Under the pieces are notes generated by a model that saw only the letters and a list, made by a program, of their open reading frames with translations, did not search any database and was not told the origin of the DNA. Shown in pieces: positions 16,426 through 25,788 of a stretch of DNA of 64,000 nt. The stretch lies in the NCBI GenBank assembly GCA_945831575.1, contig CAMACX010000011.1, positions 1 to 64,000 on the forward strand. Direction: 5' to 3'. How positions within the stretch are numbered: the stretch's first letter is position 1; every line of letters begins with the position of its first letter. Source of the stretch: an uncultured Mediterranea sp. (GTDB taxonomy: Bacteria > Bacteroidota > Bacteroidia > Bacteroidales > Bacteroidaceae). The position numbers and the translations under genes were made by a program.

Positions 16426-16950
16426 CTACCAATTAGCCACGGTAGCATTAAATATTTGCTCGGTAATGTCCTTTACCATCACGGTAATAAGTTCGTCCTG
16501 TACCTGAGTGAGGAGCTTCGAGGAGTCATAGGTCTGGAAGGCAGTAAACTTCTGCTCGAAATCCTCCTCGTGGTTGGTGTTGTTGACGTAACGCACGTTG
16601 ATGGTAAGCGTGAGCTTCACCTTCGAGGAGAAGCCGCTGGCATCCACTGACTCGTTGTACTGGTTATAACCCGTAATCTCTCCGTCAATCTCCAGATCAC
16701 CACCACTCTTCACCATCTGCAGACGGGTCTGCTGGATAAACATATCCTTGAGTTTCTGGTTAAACTCCGTGGCCAAGGGGGCATAGACATATTCCGCCTG
16801 ATTCTGAAAGGTGGCTACCGAGATGGTCTTCACCTTGCTGTAGTCAATCGAGCTGATGGGAGCAAGTCCCATGGAGACGCGACAGGAACTGACGAGCAGG
16901 GGAAGCAGCAGGAGCAGCGTCCAAGTAGTTATTCTGTTATTCCAATCCAT
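16426..16950 (-). CDS. lptE: LptE-like LPS-assembly lipoprotein
   Basis: 174 aa from the ATG at 16950 (MDWNNRITTW). Lipoprotein signal with lipobox 'LLVSSC'. The mature part 'ISSIDYSKVKTISVATFQNQAEYVYAPLATEFNQKLKDMF...' is the LptE-like fold that plugs LptD in the outer membrane. The ORF-track start (17022) lies inside the upstream gene and would bury the signal. The chosen start overlaps the sigma-54 activator stop by 14 bp, suggesting translational coupling. Confidence 0.88.
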   Translation of the reverse strand: MDWNNRITTWTLLLLLPLLVSSCRVSMGLAPISSIDYSKVKTISVATFQNQAEYVYAPLATEFNQKLKDMFIQQTRLQMVKSGGDLEIDGEITGYNQYNESVDASGFSSKVKLTLTINVRYVNNTNHEEDFEQKFTAFQTYDSSKLLTQVQDELITVMVKDITEQIFNATVANW

Positions 16951-18232
16951 ATTCTTTAATCTTTCTGTAGAGGGTGCGTTCTGAGATTTCGAGCTCTTCA
17001 GCCGTCGCTTTGCGCTTGCCACGGTTGCGTTGCAGGGCTTTGATGATGGCCTCTTTGTTCACGTCGCGCATGGCCCTGGGAGTCTCATCATCCGGAGCGT
17101 AACGGTCACTCCGCTCCATCTCCTCGTAGGTGGTAGCATCCTGTATCTCATCATCCTTCATGGAAGAGGTGACACTGTGGCCCTGAGGGGAAACGTGGTG
17201 CGTAGGGTGGATGATAGTGGGTACATTGGTCTGCGGCACCGTAGTCTGAGGTACCGTAGTATGCGTGCAAGTCAGGTAGTCGGCTCCAGCTGAAGGGACC
17301 TGCTCGGTCAAGGCATCCACCTTCTGACGCAGTTCGCTCACCTCATGACGCAAATCGAAGATAACTTTGTAGAGTATCTCACGCTCATTCTCGAATGATT
17401 TGCCATCGCTTCCGAAGAGCATCGGGAGCTGCGGACCGTGGTTGACGGCAGGCAGGTAGCGCTGCAGAATCTCTGCGGTAATCTCTCGTGAAGTCTCAAT
17501 GATGGATACCTGCTCGGTGATGTTCTTCAACTGACGGACATTACCGGGCCAGCTGTAAGCCATGAGCAGACGCTTGGCGTCATCAGTCAGCTGGATGGGA
17601 GGCATGTGGTACTTCTCGGCAAAGTCAGAGGAAAACTTTCGGAACAGCAAGGCCACATCTTCTCCACGTTCGCGCAAGGGGGGAATCTGGATAGGCACCG
17701 TGCTGAGACGATAGTAAAGGTCGCTACGGAAGCGCCCCTCCATGATGGCCTTATCGAGATTGACGTTGGTCGCAGCCACGATACGCACATTGGTCTTCTC
17801 CACCTTCGAAGAGCCCACCCGGATGTACTCGCCATTCTCCAGTACACGGAGCAGACGAGCCTGCGTAGGCAACGGTAACTCACCCACCTCATCGAGGAAA
17901 ATAGTACCCCCATCAGCCTCGGCGAAGTAGCCCTTGCGCTCGCCGATAGCACCGGTAAAGGCACCCTTCTCATGGCCGAAAAGTTCGGAGTCGATGGTAC
18001 CTTCAGGAATGGCACCACAGTTGACGGCAATATACTGTCCATGCTTACGGCGACTGTTCTGGTGGATAATCTGCGGAAAGCTCTCCTTACCCACACCGCT
18101 CTCGCCCGTAATGAGCACGGAGAGATCGACGGGGGCCACCTGCATGGCCACATCAATGGCCCGCAGGAGTCCTTCGTTATTTCCCACAATACCAAATCGC
18201 AGTTTCACCTGCTGTATATCTGCTTTTGCCAT
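16937..18232 (-). CDS. Sigma-54-dependent transcriptional activator without receiver domain
   Basis: 431 aa. The AAA+ central domain starts almost at the N-terminus: Walker A 'GESGVGKE', the sigma-54 contact loop 'GAFTGA', Walker B 'GGTIFLDEVGELP', and 'RxDLYYRL'. A roughly 100-residue linker rich in Thr, Pro and Gln precedes a C-terminal Fis-type HTH ('AIIKALQRNRGKRKATAEEL...LYRKIKEYGLE'). No receiver, PAS or GAF domain is present, so control must come from a partner protein or expression level. It sits in the envelope operon directly before lptE. Confidence 0.93.
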   Translation of the reverse strand: MAKADIQQVKLRFGIVGNNEGLLRAIDVAMQVAPVDLSVLITGESGVGKESFPQIIHQNSRRKHGQYIAVNCGAIPEGTIDSELFGHEKGAFTGAIGERKGYFAEADGGTIFLDEVGELPLPTQARLLRVLENGEYIRVGSSKVEKTNVRIVAATNVNLDKAIMEGRFRSDLYYRLSTVPIQIPPLRERGEDVALLFRKFSSDFAEKYHMPPIQLTDDAKRLLMAYSWPGNVRQLKNITEQVSIIETSREITAEILQRYLPAVNHGPQLPMLFGSDGKSFENEREILYKVIFDLRHEVSELRQKVDALTEQVPSAGADYLTCTHTTVPQTTVPQTNVPTIIHPTHHVSPQGHSVTSSMKDDEIQDATTYEEMERSDRYAPDDETPRAMRDVNKEAIIKALQRNRGKRKATAEELEISERTLYRKIKEYGLE

Positions 18233-18241
18233 GTCGATAAA

Positions 18242-19336
18242 TTACAATTCTTCTGTACTGTCCAACTTCAGTTTATCACTATCGTCACGTTTCTCGTAAT
18301 ACTGCTTGCGCAAGGGGTTAGCATGGCGGCTCCTGTCAAGGCACCGGTTGCGGAAGACGTCGATGGCGGTATAGACGGCCTGACGGAAGGAATCCTCCAA
18401 GGCAACTCCCTTGCCTGCAATGTCGTAGGCCGTACCATGGGCCGGGGAAGTGCGTACAATAGGCAGACCAGCTGTAAAGTTCACCCCTTCATCCATGGCC
18501 AACGCCTTGAAGGGAGCAAGTCCCTGATCGTGGTACATGGCCAGGATGCCATCGAAACGGCTGAAGTTACCCGAACCCATGAAGCCATCGGCTGCATAAG
18601 GTCCGTAACAGAGGATACCCTTAGCACGCATGGCCTGTATGGCAGGGATGATAATCTCCTGCTCCTCACTGCCCAGCAGCCCTTCATCACCGGCATGGGG
18701 ATTAAGCGCAAGCACAGCAATACGGGGAGCGCTAATGTCAAAATCCACCTTGAGTGAGCGGTGGAAGATGGCAATCTTCTCCTCGATAAGTGGCTGAGTG
18801 ATAGTCTGAGAAATCTGACTGACAGGGAGATGGGTGGTAACCAAGGCCACACGGAGGTCTCCCTTCATCAGAATCATCAACGCCTTTGCTCCCTCACCCA
18901 CCTTCTGCTCAATGTACTCGGTGTGACCGGGGAAGTCAAACTCCTCAGAGTGAATCGTATGCTTGTTGATGGGGGCCGTGACGAGCACATCTATCAGTCC
19001 GGCCTTATACTCCTCCAGGGCACGCTCCAGGGCAGCAAGTGCTGCCTTGCCCGCCTCAGGGTCGGGCTTGGAAAACTCTACCTTCACCTCTTCGTCACTA
19101 CAGTTGACTATGCTCAGCCGGTTGGGTTGAGCCTCAGCAGCTGAAGGCACAATGCTGAAGTTAGTGGGCAGGTCAAGCGCCTTGCGGTGATAGGCAGCCA
19201 CCTTGGGCGAGCCGTAGATGATGGGCATACAGAGTTCACACACCATCGGTTCTGCAAAGGTCTTGAGAATCACCTCATATCCTACTCCATTGATATCACC
19301 CTGGGTGATACCCACACGTATCTTTTGTTCTTCCAT
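18242..19336 (-). CDS. pdxA: 4-hydroxythreonine-4-phosphate dehydrogenase PdxA
   Basis: 364 aa. NAD-dependent enzyme of DXP-dependent pyridoxal phosphate synthesis. Metal/substrate motifs are present: 'VGITQGDINGVGYEV', 'FPGHTEYI', 'ALNPHAGDEGLLGSEE', 'YHDQGLAPFK', 'TSPAHGTAYDIAGKG'. It is 9 bp upstream of the sigma-54 activator gene. Confidence 0.96.
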   Translation of the reverse strand: MEEQKIRVGITQGDINGVGYEVILKTFAEPMVCELCMPIIYGSPKVAAYHRKALDLPTNFSIVPSAAEAQPNRLSIVNCSDEEVKVEFSKPDPEAGKAALAALERALEEYKAGLIDVLVTAPINKHTIHSEEFDFPGHTEYIEQKVGEGAKALMILMKGDLRVALVTTHLPVSQISQTITQPLIEEKIAIFHRSLKVDFDISAPRIAVLALNPHAGDEGLLGSEEQEIIIPAIQAMRAKGILCYGPYAADGFMGSGNFSRFDGILAMYHDQGLAPFKALAMDEGVNFTAGLPIVRTSPAHGTAYDIAGKGVALEDSFRQAVYTAIDVFRNRCLDRSRHANPLRKQYYEKRDDSDKLKLDSTEEL

Positions 19337-19364
19337 AATTGAATCTTGATAAGTTGATGAATAC

Positions 19365-20378
19365 TTATTCTTCCACTCCCTCCACGGGGATTTCAGCTCC
19401 CTGCTGCGTCGAGCCGGGCAGACGCAAGGTGTAGAGCGAAGCCTCCATACGACGCACGAGGTTGCGCTTCATCTTATCTGGAGAATAGACGAAGATCTCG
19501 GCCACAATCACACGATGATTGACCTCATCCACACGGGCATGAGAGACATACGGGCCACCCATGAAGTCGCCCTTGATACGCCACAACCCACGGGCCTCCT
19601 GACAGTAAGCACCCTGTACATTGATGGCACGGACATCGGTCAGCAAAGTGTCAGTAGCCATGTACATGCCCTCACGAGCACCAGGCATGTTGACCTCCAT
19701 CACCGAGTCACGCTTGTGTACAAAGTACTCCTTAGTGAAGGTTTCCTTGTCGGTATAGGGATAGGAGTAGATGACGAAATTCTGATCACCCGTAGCGGTA
19801 TTGGTTCCTGCCCAGAAGAAGTTCTCACCTTTCTTATAAGATGCCAGTTCGGCGGGTACCCACACCTCACAGCCAAACATCTCCTTGACGTTGACCGAGA
19901 CGAAGTCGCTGTGCTTCTGCTCGAGAAGGCGTATCTGACGGTTCATCTCGGCATGGGTGAAGAAGTCGATGATACGCTGGCTGTAGGTGGTGACAAACTG
20001 GGCAAACGATTCCTCATCGGGAGCCTGGATGGTCAATATCATCTGAGGAGCCGCATAGACATCCTTGGCATAGCGGAACTTGGGCTGGGTATATTTGGCC
20101 GGATTGATATCGACAAGGATGATATTGCGAAGCAACTTGAGTGTACCATCATAATGCTGAGGAGCTGCATTCATGATACGAAATGAACGCTCCGACTGAG
20201 GTAAACCAGGCACATCAGTATCCAGCACATCAAACAGGGCACGCCCGGCAGGACGGTTCCAAAGGTCCTGATCTACCACAACAAGCACTTCGTAGGCACG
20301 ACCACTACCGGTCTTTCCTGTACACGAACTCAGCATGGCAACCATTGCCAACAAACACAAATAGGCAAAATTCTTCAT
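19365..20378 (-). CDS. DUF4837 family lipoprotein
   Basis: About 337 aa. Lipoprotein signal 'MKNFAYLCLLAMVAMLSSC'. The mature protein ('YEVLVVVDQDLWNRPAGRALFDVLDTDVPGLPQSE...') matches the DUF4837 family of Bacteroidetes lipoproteins, function unknown. I prefer the ATG at 20378 over 20390 because it gives a compact signal peptide. A TAGTTTTG -7-like element lies at 20412-20419 on the same strand. Confidence 0.85.
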   Translation of the reverse strand: MKNFAYLCLLAMVAMLSSCTGKTGSGRAYEVLVVVDQDLWNRPAGRALFDVLDTDVPGLPQSERSFRIMNAAPQHYDGTLKLLRNIILVDINPAKYTQPKFRYAKDVYAAPQMILTIQAPDEESFAQFVTTYSQRIIDFFTHAEMNRQIRLLEQKHSDFVSVNVKEMFGCEVWVPAELASYKKGENFFWAGTNTATGDQNFVIYSYPYTDKETFTKEYFVHKRDSVMEVNMPGAREGMYMATDTLLTDVRAINVQGAYCQEARGLWRIKGDFMGGPYVSHARVDEVNHRVIVAEIFVYSPDKMKRNLVRRMEASLYTLRLPGSTQQGAEIPVEGVEE

Positions 20379-20474
20379 AAGATGATACATATTAAGTTTA
20401 CTTTATCCATACAAAACTACAAATAAAGGGCGATATAGGCTCTGCTTCGCCTTATTAATTATAATATTATAACG

Positions 20475-21500
20475 TTAGTTGACTTGAAGCTTCTTCGTCG
20501 AAAGCATCCCACAGGCCGCATAGATGTCTTCACCCCGCGAGGCGCGGATGGTGGTGAAGAGGCCATGGGAGGTCAAGTAGTCACGAAATGCCACCATCTG
20601 CTCCATCTCGCAACCCTGTAAATCAACGTTGGGAATAGCATGAAAACGGATGAGATTGATGCGGCAATCCAACCCTCGAAGCAGTTTGAGCAACGCCTTG
20701 GCATGAGCCATCGAGTCATTGACCCCTTTGAAAAGGATGTATTCAAAGGAGAGACGACGTTGCTTACTGAAATCGTACCCACGCAACAGTTCGACAATAT
20801 CTACGATAGAGAAGGCTTTCTCAGCGGGCATCAGTTCCCGGCGCAAGGCCGGCAGGGGAGCATGCAAGCTAATGGCCAGATGGCATTCGCTCTCTTCAAT
20901 GAAGCGCTGCAGACCCTTTCGGAGCCCTACCGAGGAGAGGGTGATGCGCTTCGGGCTCCATGCGTAGCCATAGGGCGCGGTCATGATTTCCAACGCACGA
21001 AGCACCTCGTCCAGATTATCGAGTGGCTCACCCATACCCATCATGACGATGTTGGTGAGTTGCGAGAACTCAGGTAGTGACTGAATCTGATTCAGGATCT
21101 CACGTGCGGTAAGGTTGCCCGAGAATCCCTGCTTGCCGGTCATACAAAACTTACAGTTCATCTTACACCCTACCTGCGAAGAGACACAGAGGGTAGCTCG
21201 GTCGTCATCAGGGATGAAGACGGCCTCTACATACTTGGTGTCGGCAGCCCGATAGAGGTATTTGACGGTTCCATCCACCGAACGCATGGCCTCCACCGGA
21301 GGACATACACCCACCTCGTAGGAGGACTTGAGCAATTCGCGATGCTTGAGTGAGAGGTTGGTCATCTCGTCAATCGAAGTCACCCGTTTCTGATAGAGCC
21401 AAGAGGCCATCTGGGCGGCTGCAAAGCGGGGCAATCCCAAGTCGGCAGCTACCTGCTGTAATTCGCTGAGAGTCTTTCCGAAGAGATATTGTACCTGCAT
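20475..21500 (-). CDS. rlmN: Dual-specificity 23S rRNA/tRNA methyltransferase RlmN
   Basis: 341 aa radical-SAM enzyme that makes m2A2503 in 23S rRNA (and m2A37 in tRNAs). It has 'GCKMNCKFCMTGKQGF' (CxxxCxxC cluster site), 'MGMGEPLDN', and the C-terminal catalytic Cys in 'EDIYAACGML'. It stands between two terminator-like regions and appears monocistronic. Confidence 0.96.
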   Translation of the reverse strand: MQVQYLFGKTLSELQQVAADLGLPRFAAAQMASWLYQKRVTSIDEMTNLSLKHRELLKSSYEVGVCPPVEAMRSVDGTVKYLYRAADTKYVEAVFIPDDDRATLCVSSQVGCKMNCKFCMTGKQGFSGNLTAREILNQIQSLPEFSQLTNIVMMGMGEPLDNLDEVLRALEIMTAPYGYAWSPKRITLSSVGLRKGLQRFIEESECHLAISLHAPLPALRRELMPAEKAFSIVDIVELLRGYDFSKQRRLSFEYILFKGVNDSMAHAKALLKLLRGLDCRINLIRFHAIPNVDLQGCEMEQMVAFRDYLTSHGLFTTIRASRGEDIYAACGMLSTKKLQVN

Positions 21501-21531
21501 AGAAAAAAAGAGGGGATTACTGATAAAAAAG

Positions 21532-21602
21532 AGGTACGGATTATGTGATTATTCCACGCACACAGCCAGATGCCAGCGCGGGCAATCGCATAATCCGTAC
21601 CT
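21532..21602 (-). terminator. Long-loop inverted repeat with T-tract after the PpiD-like gene
   Basis: AGGTACGGATTATG and CATAATCCGTACCT form a perfect 14-bp stem around a 43-nt GC-rich loop. On the minus strand it is followed by CTTTTTTATC. It lies 29 bp past the stop at 21631, so it fits an intrinsic terminator. The loop is unusually long. Confidence 0.65.
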
Positions 21603-21630
21603 TGTATAGCAAACTTCTGAACGCTATCGT

Positions 21631-23766
21631 TTAGAAGAAGAGATAACGATTATCTTTCACGTTAGCCTTCAGATAGAGGTCGTTGATGTATTGCGAAGCC
21701 ATGCGTTGATTCATGTTGCTGATGGTAATCTCCTCAGTAGCCTGATTGTATTCCTCAGCGGTCTGGTTCTTGGCATAAGGCTGGAGTACGAAGACACCGC
21801 CGTTACCCTTGATGGGAGCGCTGGTGCTCTGCAGAGCAGCAGTAGAAGCAAAAGCACTAATCAGCGGTTCGCTGCTTCGCAATGAAGGTACATAGGTTGC
21901 AGCAGAGAAGGTTACCATCTTGATGCTGTCGCTCACAGCATTGGGCTGTGCCTTCACCTGATCGACCGTCGTAGCACCGGCAGCCTTCAACGAAGCAAGA
22001 ATCTGCTCTGCCTTCTTGTCACGAACCACCTCATAGCGGAGCTGATCTGCAACGAGCGACAGAGGACGATAACCTTCGGGAACGATACCTGCCACAGCCA
22101 CCACCATCATGTGGTCACTTTCACCACACTCATAGAGGCCAGACACTTCACCTACCTTCGCATCGAAAGCCCAGCGCAGAGCCTCCTTCGTGCCTCTCAC
22201 ACCACCAATGGTGTGCTCAGCACTTGCAAGGTCCATACGGTCGAGTACACGATAACCAGCATCTTCGGCATTGGCTATCATCTTATCCAGCGTATTATTG
22301 GTTGCAATAAACTGGCTGAAGTCGTTGTATGCCTTGGTATAGGTATCTTTGCTGAAGTCAACCGTACGCTTGATGACAGCCACCTTCACTTTCTCCTTGA
22401 CAGCTTTCTTAGCCATCACCTGGAGAATAAGATTAGCCTGTGCCAACGAGACATTCTCCAGGGTATTCTGCGGGGCATTAATTATCGTCTGAAGATACTT
22501 CAAGTTGTCGCCATCAAGCTGAGCACCTTCGTAGGCAGCAGCAGTCAGCCACTGAGCTTCACCACTCTGACCATACTTCTTAGCCAGTTCAGCAAAATCG
22601 GCACCACCACGGATAGCCCCATAGATGCTGTCAGCCAAAGCTTGCGTCTTAGCAGCATCCTCAGAAGTAACAATAATCTGACGGAACTGGATAGAGTCAG
22701 CCATCTGAGCAACAGCCAACTTACGGAAACTATTCAGGCTATTGTCGGCCACGTTGTAATAAGGTCCATATACGCCACCAACGTTGACTGAATCAAGGCG
22801 AGAAGCCACATCCGAGGGAAGCGAACTCTTATTATAGAACAAATCTACGTAAGGTACATTGGAACCAGCCGAGCGCACAAAAGCTGCATAATCGGTAGCC
22901 TCGGAAAGCTGGGCGGTATATTCCTGCATCTCGTTCTGCAGGGCAGCCTTATCTTCAGCGCTGGCCGTTACCTGCACATCGATATACTTGATATTGCGAG
23001 TCTCCACATACTGCTTGAACTGCTCCTTCTTCTTGTCGTAAGCAGCCTTCAGGTCTGCATCGCTCACCTTCACCGTAGAGTCTGCTACCGATGAGTAAGG
23101 GATAGCAGCCAGCAACAGGTCGGTCTGCTGCGTGCGGGCATCAAAGGCAGCCTGAGCCTCTACACTGTTGGCAAAGAGAGACTTGCTCAGCAGAGCCTGA
23201 TACTTCTCCATCAGGCGCGACTGGAAGAGTTGCTTCTCGACAAACTGCCAGTAGTTGTAGATTCGATCGTAGCTCTCCATACCCTGAGCCATTGACGACT
23301 GCTTCATCTTGGTGTAGTTGACCAGGAAATTCTTCAATGCATCGGCATCAAACAGACCCGTCTGCGGATTGCGGAAGAAGGGATTCTGAGCCAGCATGGG
23401 GTGTACACCCTGATTGATAATGGATTGAATTTCTTGTTTTGTCACAGTCAGGCCGAGTTTCTTAGCCTCAGCTTCAATCAGCTTACCATTGACATAGTTC
23501 TGCCAAACCTGATCCTTGATGCGGGCGTTGTCTTCATCACTGAGCGACGAGAGGTTGTTCGTCAGCTTAATCACTTCCGAGAACTCTTCCACCAGCTTTT
23601 GATACTCTTGAGCGGAAATCGCTGTTCCGTTCACTTCACCTACGTCTTGCGATTGGTGCGGCTGAAGCACTTTCCAAGCATCGCCTGCGATGAATGCAAA
23701 CAGCGCTAGACCAATGACAATAACCAGTAACGGTCCCTTTGACCGGATGTTTTGTAATGTTGCCAT
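21631..23766 (-). CDS. PpiD/SurA-like periplasmic peptidyl-prolyl isomerase
   Basis: 711 aa. One N-terminal membrane helix (residues 13-31 'LLVIVIGLALFAFIAGDAW') anchors it in the inner membrane. A SurA-N/chaperone region follows ('QDVGEVNGTAISAQEYQKLVEEF...'), with a parvulin-like domain near residues 345-440 ('QFRQIIVTSEDAAKTQALAD...GGADFAELAKKYGQSGEAQWL'), then a long C-terminal helical part. It probably chaperones exported proteins leaving SecYEG. Confidence 0.88.
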   Translation of the reverse strand: MATLQNIRSKGPLLVIVIGLALFAFIAGDAWKVLQPHQSQDVGEVNGTAISAQEYQKLVEEFSEVIKLTNNLSSLSDEDNARIKDQVWQNYVNGKLIEAEAKKLGLTVTKQEIQSIINQGVHPMLAQNPFFRNPQTGLFDADALKNFLVNYTKMKQSSMAQGMESYDRIYNYWQFVEKQLFQSRLMEKYQALLSKSLFANSVEAQAAFDARTQQTDLLLAAIPYSSVADSTVKVSDADLKAAYDKKKEQFKQYVETRNIKYIDVQVTASAEDKAALQNEMQEYTAQLSEATDYAAFVRSAGSNVPYVDLFYNKSSLPSDVASRLDSVNVGGVYGPYYNVADNSLNSFRKLAVAQMADSIQFRQIIVTSEDAAKTQALADSIYGAIRGGADFAELAKKYGQSGEAQWLTAAAYEGAQLDGDNLKYLQTIINAPQNTLENVSLAQANLILQVMAKKAVKEKVKVAVIKRTVDFSKDTYTKAYNDFSQFIATNNTLDKMIANAEDAGYRVLDRMDLASAEHTIGGVRGTKEALRWAFDAKVGEVSGLYECGESDHMMVVAVAGIVPEGYRPLSLVADQLRYEVVRDKKAEQILASLKAAGATTVDQVKAQPNAVSDSIKMVTFSAATYVPSLRSSEPLISAFASTAALQSTSAPIKGNGGVFVLQPYAKNQTAEEYNQATEEITISNMNQRMASQYINDLYLKANVKDNRYLFF

Positions 23767-23888
23767 TTCTAATGTATAAGATTTATTTGTTTAATATTTT
23801 TTCTTTTTATGCCAATTTTAGCGCACGAAGATACAAAAAAAGCATTTACGCCTCCTACATATTCGCAAAAAAAATCATTTTTAACCTG

Positions 23889-25145
23889 TTATTCGTTCAC
23901 TTTTAGCCTTACAAGCTCTATTTTTGTGGCACTAACCTTGAGAATCTTGAACTGATAAGGGCCGATTTCCACCATTTCATGCAACTTGGGGAAGCGCTGA
24001 TAACGGTTCAGAATGAGGCCTCCGATTGTCATGTAATCGTCCGATTCGGGTAGGTTAAGGTCGAAGGTTTCATTCACCTTCTCTATCTCCAGACGGGCCG
24101 ATAGCATAAACTCGTGCTCGCCCACCTGAGTGCAGATGTAGGAGGTGTTGTCGTGCTCATCCTCAATATCGCCGAAGATTTCCTCAACCAAATCCTCCAG
24201 CGAGACAATACCCGCTGTACCTCCAAACTCATCCACCACCACGGCAATGGTCTTCTTCTGCTGCATGAAGAGCTTCATCAACTTGTGAGCCGACATCGTC
24301 TCGGGCACGATAGGTACCTCCTTGATGTGCGTGCGCCAATCCTTCGGGTTGCGAAACATCTCTGTAGTATGGATATAGCCCACCACATTGTCTATGTTAC
24401 CCTCATAGACGATAATCTTCGAGATACCGGACTCCACGAAGCGGTTCTTCAGCTCTTCAAGTGAAGTCTCCTTCTCCACAGCCACCACCTCGGTGCGAGG
24501 CACGATGCAGTCGCGTATCTTGATGTTGGAGAAGTCAAGGGCATTCTGGAAAATCTTCACCTCGGTGTTCACCTCTTCAGGCACCTCGGCGTTCTCGATG
24601 CTGGTTTGGATGAAGTAATCCAGATCGACTTTGGTGAAAGCCTTGGCCTGCGCCTCCTCGTTGACCTTGACACCTACCATACGAAGGAAAAGGAAGGAGA
24701 TGCCCGATGCCAGCTTGGAGACGGGAAAGAGCACCACGTAGCAGACGAAAAGGGGCAGGGCAAAAATCCGCAGCATGAGGTTGGGATTAATCTTGAAGAG
24801 TGTCTTAGGCAGGAATTCACCTGTCACCAGAATAATCAGCGTGGAGACGATAGTCTGCACCAGAGCCTTCACAAAGTCGTTGGGAATAAGGCCGGCCAAC
24901 AATTGCTGCTCGATGATCTTGGCCATCAAGATACCATAGATGACAAGGGCAATGTTATTGCCCACGAGCATCGTGGAGATAAAGTTGTTGGGGTTGCGCA
25001 AGAAGAAGGAGATGATGGACGACACCACCCCATCGCGCTTCTCCATCTCCAGCCGCAACTTGTTGACCGAGACGAAAGCGATCTCCATGCCGGAGAAGAA
25101 AGCCGAAAAGGCCATCGTGATGAATAAATAGACATAGATATCCAT
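23889..25145 (-). CDS. CNNM/CorC-type membrane protein with CBS pair (hemolysin family)
   Basis: 418 aa. DUF21/CNNM transmembrane domain with about four helices (residues 1-150, 'FFSGMEIAFVSVNKLRLEMEK'), a CBS pair ('IRDCIVPRTEVVAVEKETSLEELKNRFVESG...', 'VVDEFGGTAGIVSLEDLVEEIFGDI'), and a C-terminal CorC/HlyC domain. The family handles Mg2+/Co2+; Bacteroidetes members include GldE-like proteins. It lies 7 bp downstream of lptC. Confidence 0.9.
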   Translation of the reverse strand: MDIYVYLFITMAFSAFFSGMEIAFVSVNKLRLEMEKRDGVVSSIISFFLRNPNNFISTMLVGNNIALVIYGILMAKIIEQQLLAGLIPNDFVKALVQTIVSTLIILVTGEFLPKTLFKINPNLMLRIFALPLFVCYVVLFPVSKLASGISFLFLRMVGVKVNEEAQAKAFTKVDLDYFIQTSIENAEVPEEVNTEVKIFQNALDFSNIKIRDCIVPRTEVVAVEKETSLEELKNRFVESGISKIIVYEGNIDNVVGYIHTTEMFRNPKDWRTHIKEVPIVPETMSAHKLMKLFMQQKKTIAVVVDEFGGTAGIVSLEDLVEEIFGDIEDEHDNTSYICTQVGEHEFMLSARLEIEKVNETFDLNLPESDDYMTIGGLILNRYQRFPKLHEMVEIGPYQFKILKVSATKIELVRLKVNE

Positions 25146-25152
25146 GACTGTA

Positions 25153-25788
25153 TCAAGGCTGTTGTGAGGGTTGTGAATGAAGGGTGTCTGCTGATTGTTG
25201 GGTTTCCTGGTCCACGTAGAAGATACCCTCCGTCTGGTGGATGGTATAAATAGTCATTTCCTGGTTGGACTCAAAGCCGTGGCCGGTGATGATACGGTCG
25301 GGTTGCTCGATGCGGATGAAGCGGTCAGAGTAGATTTTCTTCTTCCGCTGGTCCCAGTAGAGCAGCTCGGTGTTGAAGCGTTCTCCCTTCAGATTCTTGA
25401 TATCAACGTGTCCCATCAATTTCCAAAGCTCCTCCTTATTATAATAATAGGCGGTGTCGGACTTGATGCTTGCTTCCACTTGGAAGAGGGTATCAAACTT
25501 CTCCAGATAGATACCCTGCTCGAAAGCCCAATAGGGAGGCTGCTTACGGTCAAATACCAACCAGCGTGGGGTCGTGATGCGGTAACGGGTCACACCGGAG
25601 TCGGAGATGAGGGTCGTCACGTCATGCGTATCCATCACAGGCAGAGAGTCGCGTTCGGTTATAGCCTCACCCAGGTTTTTCTTGTTGCCGGAGCAGGAAC
25701 AGATAAAAAGAAGCACAGCCATCGTGCAAATCACGATGGCCATGCTTTGTATGTCTGGGAAACGGGTATGTCCAATCTCCTTCATCAA
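25153..25788 (-). CDS. lptC: LPS export periplasmic protein LptC
   Basis: 211 aa. N-terminal hydrophobic segment with a Cys-containing end ('MAVLLFICSCSG'), then the LptC beta-jellyroll ('YRITTPRWLVFDRKQPPYWAFEQGIYLEKFDTLFQVEASIKSD...') and 'GHGFESNQEMTIYTI'. It bridges LptBFG to LptA in LPS transport. The start overlaps the upstream TPR gene by 4 bp, and CNNM follows closely. Confidence 0.88.
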   Translation of the reverse strand: MMKEIGHTRFPDIQSMAIVICTMAVLLFICSCSGNKKNLGEAITERDSLPVMDTHDVTTLISDSGVTRYRITTPRWLVFDRKQPPYWAFEQGIYLEKFDTLFQVEASIKSDTAYYYNKEELWKLMGHVDIKNLKGERFNTELLYWDQRKKKIYSDRFIRIEQPDRIITGHGFESNQEMTIYTIHQTEGIFYVDQETQQSADTLHSQPSQQP

